Source: a bacterium (GTDB taxonomy: Bacteria; Auribacterota; Auribacteria; Auribacterales; Auribacteraceae). From it: a DNA stretch of 30,784 nt. The position numbers were made by a program, and so were the translations under genes. Positions 16,843 to 23,565 of this stretch are shown piece after piece (positions within the stretch are counted from its first letter, which is position 1; every line of letters begins with the position of its first letter). The notes beneath the pieces were generated by a model. The model had not been told where the DNA came from, made no database searches, and saw nothing but the letters and a program-made list of their open reading frames with translations. The stretch covers positions 1 to 30,784 of the forward strand of contig JACKPL010000014.1 in NCBI GenBank assembly GCA_024233545.1. Direction: 5' to 3'.

Positions 16843-16865
16843 GCTGATAGAATTTTTGATACTAT
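16836..16865 (+). promoter_or_regulatory. Sigma70-like promoter for the 16908-21803 operon
   Basis: A perfect -35 TTGACA (16836-16841) and a -10 TACTAT (16860-16865, 4 of 6 consensus bases) are separated by 18 bases. The predicted start of transcription is about 16872, leaving a leader of about 36 bases before the ATG at 16908. The -35 element overlaps the first codons of the divergent HEAT-repeat gene. Confidence 0.6.
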
Positions 16866-16886
16866 GTTACTAATTTTGTTTCACAA
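16859..16886 (-). promoter_or_regulatory. Possible divergent promoter for the HEAT-repeat gene
   Basis: On the minus strand TTGTGA (16886-16881) and TAGTAT (16864-16859) are 16 bases apart, each matching consensus at four of six positions. The -10 would occupy the same bases as that of the opposite promoter. Initiation would then fall only about 10 bases before the HEAT start codon. Weak evidence. Confidence 0.3.
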
Positions 16887-16907
16887 CTAATAAATAGCGT
16901 TAAAGTA

Positions 16908-17429
16908 ATGACTTATATCAATATCAATCGACCAATATACCTTGCATTGCGTGATAAATGCTATCTGAAAGCGATAAACCACCTTTACGAAGATTTCCTA
17001 GAGTGGCCGACAGTTGAATGCCACAAGAAATTAGATTGTATTATAAAACTTTTTCAAAAGACAAGTGAAAATGCGGTTTTTGCTTTGCGCGGCGAGAAGA
17101 AGAATCCTCACGAAGAGAACTTTATACATTGTATTTCATTGATAGTCGATTACCTCAGGGCGGCATACAGCATGATCCATCATGCTCTTCTTCTCGAAGA
17201 GGGAAAAAGTTTTCTTCACCAATTCCTGAGAGAAAATATCGCGAATGTTAATAAAGATGTGGATTCATCAAAACGCGTTGCAGAACAAGTCGTGGAACGC
17301 TTAAAAGAATTGGTTGTTAAAGTTACTGATACCTTCGAAACATTGCGCAATTATAATTTTAATAATCTCCCTGATGACCAAAAGAAACGCTATCACCGTA
17401 TTTTTAGCGAGGAAAACTCATCTCAATGA
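16908..17429 (+). CDS. Uncharacterised helical protein
   Basis: I do not recognise this 173-residue protein. It is predicted almost all-helical, has no signal peptide or transmembrane segment, and contains several hydrophobic-heptad stretches (FIHCISLIVDYLRAAYSMI, SKRVAEQVVERLKELVVKV). It is the first gene after a good promoter. Its end overlaps the start of the Minf_1886-family gene by four bases (ATGA at 17426), so the two are probably coupled in translation and function. No Shine-Dalgarno sequence is apparent. The length and helical pattern recall small chaperone-like or export-assistance proteins, but no motif supports any such assignment. Confidence 0.7.
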   Translation: MTYININRPIYLALRDKCYLKAINHLYEDFLEWPTVECHKKLDCIIKLFQKTSENAVFALRGEKKNPHEENFIHCISLIVDYLRAAYSMIHHALLLEEGKSFLHQFLRENIANVNKDVDSSKRVAEQVVERLKELVVKVTDTFETLRNYNFNNLPDDQKKRYHRIFSEENSSQ

Positions 17430-17803
17430 AACAGAGAAAAGCATTATTTGATGTTTTTGAAGAAATAACACAAAAAGATAACCGATACGAAATTGAGGCT
17501 TATAATTTTGTCCTTCTCGGTTTGAATTATACGATGAGCACTCTTGATAAACCGCGGCATATTACAGGAAAGGAATTACTTGAAGGAATTCGTGTGTATG
17601 CCTTGGAACAATTTGGCCCAATGGCACGCACCGTTCTTGAACATTGGGGTATTACCTGTAGCGAAGATATCGGAGAAATCGTATTTAATCTTGTTGAACA
17701 CGAATTGCTCGGCAAAAACCAAAACGACAGCAAAGAAGATTTTCGCGGCGTTTATGATTTTCACGAAGCCTTCGATAAACCATTTAAGTTATTTAATTCT
17801 TGA
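17426..17803 (+). CDS. Minf_1886 / Plancto_Ver_chp family protein
   Basis: A 125-residue protein that matches my memory of the Minf_1886 family (also called Plancto_Ver_chp), described chiefly from Planctomycetes, Verrucomicrobia and relatives. Characteristic stretches are YEIEAYNFVLLGLNYT, HITGKELLEGIRVYALEQFG, TVLEHWGI, IGEIVFNLVEHELLG and the terminal DFHEAFDKPFK. Its function is unknown. No membrane segment or catalytic signature is seen. It overlaps the upstream unknown gene by four bases and is followed after 23 bases by a DUF1844 gene. The family call carries much of the taxonomic inference for this window. Confidence 0.85.
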   Translation: MKQRKALFDVFEEITQKDNRYEIEAYNFVLLGLNYTMSTLDKPRHITGKELLEGIRVYALEQFGPMARTVLEHWGITCSEDIGEIVFNLVEHELLGKNQNDSKEDFRGVYDFHEAFDKPFKLFNS

Positions 17804-17826
17804 TCTTTATGATAGGGGAGCTATAA

Positions 17827-18204
17827 ATGAGTACCAGTGAACCACAACAAATCGAAGCACAATTTATCGGTTTAGTGTCTATTCTTGCCAATTCCGCTTT
17901 ACAACGGCTTGGAAAAGTGATGAACCCGCTTACCGGAAAAATAGAGCGGGACATTGAAAGCGCTCGCATGACCATAGATTGGTTGCGGATGTTAAAAGTA
18001 AAAACCGCTGGGAACCTTAATTCTGATGAAGATAGAATTCTAACCAGCTATATTTCAAATCTACAGTTGAATTATGTTGATGAAATTGAAAAAGACAATT
18101 TGTCAGCAAAAGAAAAGGCTAAAGAACAAATAAAATCGCCGGAACCGTCCGAATCCGCTAATGAAGACAATTCATCTGAATCGGAAAATAATGCGGCAAG
18201 CTAA
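17827..18204 (+). CDS. DUF1844 domain protein
   Basis: The first 85 or so residues fit the DUF1844 pattern: QFIGLVSILANSALQRLGKV, then ERDIESARMTIDWLRMLKVKTAGNL and EEDRILTSYISNLQLNYV-type sequence. The remaining 40 residues are an acidic, serine-rich, probably disordered tail. The biochemical role of this family is not established. GGGGAG about six bases before the ATG is a strong ribosome binding site. It lies between the Minf_1886 gene and the ExeA-like ATPase in one operon. Confidence 0.85.
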   Translation: MSTSEPQQIEAQFIGLVSILANSALQRLGKVMNPLTGKIERDIESARMTIDWLRMLKVKTAGNLNSDEDRILTSYISNLQLNYVDEIEKDNLSAKEKAKEQIKSPEPSESANEDNSSESENNAAS

Positions 18205-18235
18205 AATATTTTTAATGGAGTAAGCAGGGTTTTTT

Positions 18236-19966
18236 ATGTATAAAGAATATTTTGCGTTAAAAGAAAATCCATTTAACCTAACTCCAGATTCCCATTTTCT
18301 TTTTCCAAGTAAAAAACATCAGGAAGCTCTTGCTCATCTTACGTATGGTATTGAGGCGCGGAAAGGGTTTATTCTTATAACGGGCGAAGTGGGCGCAGGC
18401 AAAACCACGCTTTGCCGCGCGTTATTGAGCCGTGTGGAAAAGAATATTGAAGTAGCATTTGTCCTTAATTCTTACTTAAATGCTTTTGAAATCCTACAGG
18501 CAATTAACGAAGACTTTGGTATCAAAACCACTGCTCAATAGAAAAAAGAATTGATCGATGAATTGAATGAATTCCTGTTGCAGCAAAAGCTCAGTAACAA
18601 GAATGTGGTTATTCTCATCGATGAATGTCAAAACCTGCCTTTTGAAACACTTGAACAGTTGCGGATGTTATCAAATCTTGAAACTGAAAAAGAAAAACTT
18701 CTCCAAATAATCATGGTCGGACAGCCGGAACTGCTTGATATTCTCAGTTCTCCCGAATTGAGGCAACTCAATCAGCGCATTACCGTACGGTATCATTTAT
18801 ATCCCTTAGATTATAAAGAGATGGTAGAGTATATATACCATCGCTTGCGGGTAGCCGGTTCGGATGGGAGCCTTCTGTTTACTGATAAAGCTTTAAAGCG
18901 AATATATAAGCATTCAGCCGGTGTGCCGCGTATAATCAATGTGGTATGCGATAATTCGTTATTAGCCGCATATGTGGCTGAATCTAAAAAAGTTACATTG
19001 CCGATTGTCAATAAGGCAATCAAAGAAATTAAAGGGAAAAAGCCGTTAAAAGACCTTGAAACTAAATTTTTCTCTTGGCATTTTTCTGTAAAACGGGTGA
19101 TTAAATATGCGGTATTAGGAAGTACGGCTCTTTTTATCTTGTTTTTCTTCGTGTATTTTAATGATTTCAAAGAGAGTATTGGCATGCATTTTCAAATTGT
19201 TTCAAATACGCGCCAATTGTATGAAACAGCTTTGTCCCGTTTACGGATGGAGAAAGTAAAACTTGAAACCATCTCTGATTTAGTAAAACGCGAATCAGCA
19301 GTTAATTCACAGGCTTCGGCGATAGGCGTTTCAGTGCAACAAGGGCTTGCTATAAATCCAAACCCATCATTAGTGCCTGTACTTGAATTGTTATCGTTAT
19401 GGAATGTAAATAAGAAGTTTGTTTCCACAATCGAAACAAAATATCAGTTTGCCGATACGCTTGATTTCGAGCAAATTGCTTTGTCTGTTGGATTATCTAC
19501 GGTCTTGTCGTGGGCGGATTTTAATGTTTTGTTGGCATTTAATATTCCGGTTCTTCTCGAAGTGTCTGATCCCGATGAAATCAGAAAATATGTCTTGGTA
19601 AAAAAAATACAAAACGGACAGATTACTGTCGTCGATGGAAAAGAAGAGTTTGTTATGAACCGAGAAGCTTTAAAAAATATTTTCATCGGAAATGCAGTCT
19701 ATTTTATACGTGGCGTAATCAATTCCGATGAAATTTTTTACCGTTCAAGTGTTGGCAAAGCAGTTGAAGAAATCCAGTCGCATTTAAAAGACACAGGATA
19801 CTATTTAGGAGCCATAGATGGAAAGTATTCTGATGCTGTGTCCACATCAGTTCGTTCTTTTCAGCAGGCAAAAGGGCTCAATCCCGATGGAATCGTTGAT
19901 ATCAATACACGGCTTGCATTGTATGGGGCAGTTAAGTCAAATAAAATACCTCATTTGCAGGATTAA
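18236..19966 (+). pseudogene. ExeA/GspA-like AAA ATPase with in-frame amber codon
   Basis: ExeA/GspA with GspB helps assemble the type II secretion secretin through the peptidoglycan. The reading frame of 576 codons is continuous except for TAG at codon 102 (18539-18541). Upstream are YFALKENPFNLTPDSHFLF and Walker A GEVGAGKTT with K56; downstream, in the same frame, are Walker B VVILIDE (D129, E130), the sensor region IIMVGQPEL, a membrane segment (about 288-309), a C39-peptidase-like region and a C-terminal peptidoglycan-binding domain (about 505-565, DGKYSDAVSTSVRSFQ). Homologues usually have a Ser or similar before KKEL, so TCG or another codon to TAG by one base is plausible. Translation restart at TTG 18551 would lack the P-loop. 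It may be a true pseudogene, a base-call error or readthrough. Confidence 0.85.
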
Positions 19967-19969
19967 AGG

Positions 19970-20611
19970 ATGAGCATCATAATTCGTGCACTAAAAAAAG
20001 CTGATAACATCCGCAAAAATGAAAAAAAACGGATTGCTGTGCGACAGCTTCCGTTTTTATCTACATATGGTTCGAGAAGAGGGAAAAAGACATTTGTGTT
20101 AGGGCTTGTTGCGGGCCTAGGAATAGTGGCTCTGTGTACTATATGCTTTTTTGTCGGCGGATTTGCCATGAAAGATAACTCAAAAAAACCTTCAACAAAC
20201 AATCTCCAGCTTTCTAAAACGGAAATAAAGACATTTGATCAAGAATTGCTCGAACTTGAAGTGGAACGCGAGTTGATTTTACAGAACGGTTTGGATATTG
20301 AGGAAGAACTTGCTCTGGAAGAATCCTCAGCGATAAACATAGTGAAAAAACACGCGGTGGAACAAAAACAAATTATTCGCATTTATGATGAAACAACCGA
20401 TGATACAAGCAGTTCTGACAATGCCGCAGTCAATTTTCCCGATTTTTTCATATCGGGAGTGGTATGGGATTTTACCAAAGCCTATGTCTTTATCAATGGC
20501 GTTCCTTATACAGAGAATGAAGTATGCAATGGGATAAGAATTGATAAAATTTCCGTTTCTCAGCTAGTTGTAACATATAATGATAATGAATATGAAATAG
20601 TTCTACAATAA
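19970..20611 (+). CDS. GspB/ExeB-like secretion assembly protein
   Basis: A 213-residue single-pass inner-membrane protein. It begins MSIIIRALKKADNIRKNEKK, close to the SxILxALKKAE-type start common to GspB/ExeB proteins and related partners of ExeA ATPases. A membrane segment spans about residues 42-66, followed by a charged linker and a compact C-terminal domain (about 145-213: FFISGVVWDFTKAYVFINGV, VCNGIRIDKISVSQLVVTYN) of the GspB type that resembles a small beta domain. It starts four bases after the exeA stop with AAAGGA as ribosome binding site. No other type II secretion genes are in the window. Confidence 0.8.
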   Translation: MSIIIRALKKADNIRKNEKKRIAVRQLPFLSTYGSRRGKKTFVLGLVAGLGIVALCTICFFVGGFAMKDNSKKPSTNNLQLSKTEIKTFDQELLELEVERELILQNGLDIEEELALEESSAINIVKKHAVEQKQIIRIYDETTDDTSSSDNAAVNFPDFFISGVVWDFTKAYVFINGVPYTENEVCNGIRIDKISVSQLVVTYNDNEYEIVLQ

Positions 20612-20626
20612 AATGGTGGGTATGCA

Positions 20627-21803
20627 ATGAAAAAAACTGCCTATGGAGTGTTAATTGCGGTCATTGCCTTTGGCATCCAAGGGTGTGCAGGAAAATCGAA
20701 AAAAGCCAGTGTTTCTGCAGAGAGCATTCCATCAGCTCTCTTTTCGGATGTAAATCCATTACATATTGCCCAATATTACTTGGACAATTTGTATCGTCCT
20801 GAAAAAAGCCAAGAACTCTATGATTTACTTGCTCACGAGACACGTGAAAACATATCGTTTGACCGTTTTACCGATTACGTGCATACCCTGAGAGTATCAA
20901 TCCCCGCAGATGCGTATTATACGGTAATGCCCTATGATGCATATGTTTTTGAAGATAAAGTATTGTGTTATTATATCGTTGTATATGAAAAAAATTCGGT
21001 GGGCGGATATGCATTAACTGAGTTATCACTGATAAGAACTCAAGGAATCTGGCAAATAGCGATTGATCCGGGTACAGAAAAATTTTCTCCTATGCCGGTA
21101 CTGGAAAGCGGTGATATAACGGAATTTACTCGTCGAGATGTAGCATCTTTTAAAGAGACTATCAATCAGCGGATAACCGCTTTTCTCAAAGCAAAACAAT
21201 TGCCTGAAGAAAAAGATGAGTTGCTTATTGAAGAACCAATCAAAGATAAGATTTCAAAGAAAATAAAGAAAGAAATGGTTGTTGGGCAAGCGTATTTCGA
21301 AGTAGGGAATTTTGAGAAGGCAAAAGAGTCGTTTGAGAAAGTTTTATCCTATGATCCTGAGGATCAAACAGCCAGTGAACTTCTGCAAAAATCAATCCAA
21401 GGGATGGCTGAACAAGAAAAAGCAAGACGAGAATCAACGGAACAGTTGCGGCGTGAAAATGATAAAGCGCGCAATGCTATGGAAGAGCGTATCAGGCAAG
21501 AAACGGAAATGAAAATCCAGCAAGCTCTCGAGCAAGTGAAGCAAAAGGAGCGAGAACTTGAATCGCTCAGGTCGCAACAGCAGAATGTTGTTGTTCCTCA
21601 AAAACTTGAACCTCTTAAAGAAATACCTACAATTGAAGATGAACTTTTGAAGAATGTTTCTCGCAGGGAGAAATTTTTATAATTCCGGAGACTATCGGAA
21701 AGCAATGGTTCAATTCCAAAAAGCACTTGGGTTCCAGCCAGAGAATCAACTTGTACAAAATTATATAAAAAAGTGTGAGCGGGCAATTCAGGTAGTTGAA
21801 TAA
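20627..21803 (+). pseudogene. TPR/coiled-coil lipoprotein with C-terminal frameshift
   Basis: The open part (20627-21682, 351 residues) begins with a lipoprotein signal peptide, lipobox FGIQGC and acceptor Cys20. A globular region (about 40-160) resembles an NTF2-like fold. A TPR unit follows around 215-250 (YFEVGNFEKAKESFEKVLSY), then a charged coiled coil (255-330). The frame then stops at TAA 21680-21682. In the next frame (+1) a second clear TPR is encoded (NFYNSGDYRKAMVQFQKAL) and runs to TAA 21801-21803, which coincides with the operon terminator. The shift must lie between 21651 and 21679. A one-base insertion or sequencing error fits. Function unknown; co-transcription suggests an envelope role with the ExeA/GspB pair. 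Confidence 0.8.
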
Positions 21804-21843
21804 AAAAGCGCTTGTTCATCAATTGATGAACAAGCGCTTTTTT
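21802..21843. terminator. Bidirectional Rho-independent terminator
   Basis: A perfect 42-base palindrome with halves of 21 bases: six A, then GCGCTTGTTCATCAA, and its exact complement ending in six T. It folds into a long hairpin flanked by A- and T-tracts, so it can stop transcription from both sides. It separates the convergent ExeA/GspB operon and the bactofilin operon, and it begins inside the TAA stop of the frameshifted TPR tail. Confidence 0.92.
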
Positions 21844-21860
21844 ATTAGTGAAAAAAATAG

Positions 21861-22367
21861 TTATCGTGTTGCTGTGCTGAAAAGAGATTTTCCTGAATCT
21901 TTTTGAGTTTCATCTTGTTTGGATGAATCGATTTTTACTTCTTGAGGCTTCTTTTTGTCTTCAGTTTTTAAACTCTGCTGAGTTGTCGAAGGTTGTTCTG
22001 TACGATGCGGGTTGACGTCAGAGTTGCCAACAAATGTTGCTCCTTCACATATAACAAGCCGCTTTGCGCGAATATCTCCATGAAGTTCTGCGCTTTCTTT
22101 CAGCTCGATTTTATCATCAGCATCAATATTTCCCCATACTTTTCCTTCGATGATAATACTGCCTACTTTTACTTCAGCTTTTACTTCGCCTGTTTTGCCA
22201 ACAGAAAGAAGGCCTTTGCTTGTGAGGGTTCCTTCAAACTTTCCGTTAATAGTGAGCTTGTTCTGAAAAGCAAGAGAACCTTTAAATCGGGTATCATCGC
22301 GCAGAATTGTTTCGCTTTCTGATGAAAAACCGGGAGATATTCCTGAATCTTTATCTCGGTCAAACAT
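21861..22367 (-). CDS. Bactofilin (polymer-forming cytoskeletal protein), third copy
   Basis: Bactofilins polymerise spontaneously into filaments, often at the membrane, and organise cell-wall or polar structures. This 168-residue copy has a central bactofilin domain (about residues 20-120) with the repeating beta-helix pattern: LTINGKFEGTLTSKGLLSVGKTGEV, KVGSIIIEGKVWGNI, KIELKESAELHGDIRAKRLVI. The tail (about 120-168) is Lys/Gln/Ser-rich and likely disordered. AAGGAG precedes the ATG at 22367. Distal gene of the three-bactofilin operon, ending just before the shared terminator. Confidence 0.9.
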   Translation of the reverse strand: MFDRDKDSGISPGFSSESETILRDDTRFKGSLAFQNKLTINGKFEGTLTSKGLLSVGKTGEVKAEVKVGSIIIEGKVWGNIDADDKIELKESAELHGDIRAKRLVICEGATFVGNSDVNPHRTEQPSTTQQSLKTEDKKKPQEVKIDSSKQDETQKDSGKSLFSTATR

Positions 22368-22400
22368 ATAAAACTCCTTACTGTTGAGGGGTGGCTATAA

Positions 22401-22892
22401 TCAATTATCTTCTTCTTTTTGGATATGAGAGAAACCGACAAAAGTAGCGCCGTCCGCTACATAAATTTTCGGTGCATGTACTTCACCATACAATTGTGCC
22501 CCGGGCATAAGTTTCACAACGCCTTCAGCAATTAAATACCCATCGAATTTTCCATCAATTACCGCGTCTCCAACATTTGCGTTACCCTTAACTTCTCCGG
22601 TGGCGGTAATGAATAGGGTGCCTTTTGTTACTAAATCGCCACGGAAAAAGTCATTTTTTTTATAGTCTTGCAGGTTAATTCTAACGCCGCATTTTTTACA
22701 AAATGCCGAGATGGCAATCACGGGTACATCTTGCTTAACATTGCAGGAAGGGCACGTGATGCGCCTTGTTGCAACGCTGTAATCGTCGCTTGGTGCATTT
22801 TCCTGTTGGGAATTCTGTGGCGTTGTTATTTTTGGTGCTTCAAGTGTCTTTTTCGGTGATGAGTCTTGTTTTTTTTGTAAAAAAAATCCCAT
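22401..22892 (-). CDS. Bactofilin with N-terminal zinc ribbon
   Basis: A 163-residue protein with two modules. Residues 43-70 hold a zinc ribbon with C47-x2-C50 and C65-x2-C68 (ITCPSC, AFCKKCGVRI). Residues about 80-160 are a bactofilin domain with the beta-helix repeat pattern (GDLVTKGTLFITATGEVKG, GDAVIDGKFDGYLIAEGVVK). The zinc ribbon may bind protein or nucleic acid, or cap the filament; this is inference. AGGA precedes the ATG at 22892. It lies 9 bases after the first bactofilin and 33 bases before the third. Confidence 0.88.
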   Translation of the reverse strand: MGFFLQKKQDSSPKKTLEAPKITTPQNSQQENAPSDDYSVATRRITCPSCNVKQDVPVIAISAFCKKCGVRINLQDYKKNDFFRGDLVTKGTLFITATGEVKGNANVGDAVIDGKFDGYLIAEGVVKLMPGAQLYGEVHAPKIYVADGATFVGFSHIQKEEDN

Positions 22893-22901
22893 GATTCCTA
22901 C

Positions 22902-23342
22902 TTACCGTGAAATTTGTGCTTTGCCGACAAAATAAACGCCGTCTTCAACTTTTAATGTTTTTGCTTTGATTGTCCCTGAAATTTCTGCGCTGGATAAAAG
23001 GTGAACATTTTCTTCTGCCGAAATAGTCCCGTTGAATTTTCCGCGAGCAACTAATGTTTTTGTATTTATATTGGCGGAAATATCGGCGCCTTGTTCGAGG
23101 GTTACTGAACTTGATGTTACAATTGACCCTTTAATATTGCCGAAAATGGTAATGGGTGATGAACACTCAATATCTCCCTCAAATGTTACGTCTCGGGTAA
23201 GAAGGCTTGTCGAGCCGTTGCGTTGTTCTTTCGGTTGAGTAATGGTTGATTTCATCACATCTTTCAGTGTTGCATTAGGAAGCGGTGCCGGAGTGGTTTT
23301 TTCATGAGAGGCATTGCTGAGCCTTTTCAAAATATTACTCAT
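22902..23342 (-). CDS. Bactofilin (polymer-forming cytoskeletal protein), first copy
   Basis: A 146-residue bactofilin and the promoter-proximal gene of the cluster. A disordered N-terminus (about 45 residues) precedes the beta-helix domain: TRDVTFEGDIECSSPITIFG, GSIVTSSSVTLEQGADIS, TLVARGKFNGTISAEENV, AEISGTIKAKTLKVEDGVYF. AAGGGA about 9 bases before the ATG at 23342 is the ribosome binding site. No membrane segment is present, so membrane association, if any, would be through the disordered end. Confidence 0.9.
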   Translation of the reverse strand: MSNILKRLSNASHEKTTPAPLPNATLKDVMKSTITQPKEQRNGSTSLLTRDVTFEGDIECSSPITIFGNIKGSIVTSSSVTLEQGADISANINTKTLVARGKFNGTISAEENVHLLSSAEISGTIKAKTLKVEDGVYFVGKAQISR

Positions 23343-23402
23343 TACTATAGTCCCTTATGTTATAAAATTTCAGCAATTTCTGGCAAAACAGTGCATATAT
23401 AC

Positions 23403-23429
23403 ATTATGTTTTAATTTGTATGCTGTCAA
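23403..23429 (-). promoter_or_regulatory. Sigma70-like promoter of the bactofilin operon
   Basis: On the minus strand a perfect -35 TTGACA (23429-23424) is followed after 15 bases by CATAAT (23408-23403, five of six consensus bases); TAATGT with 17-base spacing is an alternative -10. The predicted leader is roughly 50 bases before the ATG at 23342. Confidence 0.55.
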
Positions 23430-23450
23430 GAAAAATATCCCTTCATTTAG

Positions 23451-23494
23451 GTTCAAACAATGTTCAAACTCACTACAATTGCGTCCTTTTGAAC
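23451..23494. repeat. Repeated GTTCAAAC motifs upstream of the bactofilin promoter
   Basis: GTTCAAAC occurs at 23451-23458 and again at 23462-23469, as an 11-base tandem unit (GTTCAAACAAT). A third copy in inverted orientation with one mismatch (TTTTGAAC) is at 23487-23494. The nearest repeat is about 22 bases upstream of the -35 element, a location suitable for an activator or repressor. No regulator can be named. Confidence 0.45.
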
Positions 23495-23565
23495 AATATA
23501 ATAGCACCTGATAGGATTCCTGCCAGTATATAAAAATAGTCGCGATACGTTTTCAGTATCATTTA

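Noticed and set aside
18539..18541. Pyrrolysine or whole-genome amber reassignment at the exeA TAG
   Set aside because: TAG ends several essential genes in this window and no pyrrolysine enzyme context exists; kept only as a remote option.
18551..19966. Treating the second half of exeA as an independent gene starting at TTG
   Set aside because: It would begin in the middle of an AAA domain, lacks the P-loop and has no ribosome binding site; it is the continuation of the interrupted gene.
21671..21682. Programmed -1 slippage at AAATTTTTA in the lipoprotein gene
   Set aside because: The TPR tail is in the +1 frame, not the -1 frame, and the run does not fit the X XXY YYZ phasing.
23543..23560. 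GATAC/GTATC hairpin after nnr on the minus strand as a terminator
   Set aside because: Short stem and interrupted T-run; too weak to call.
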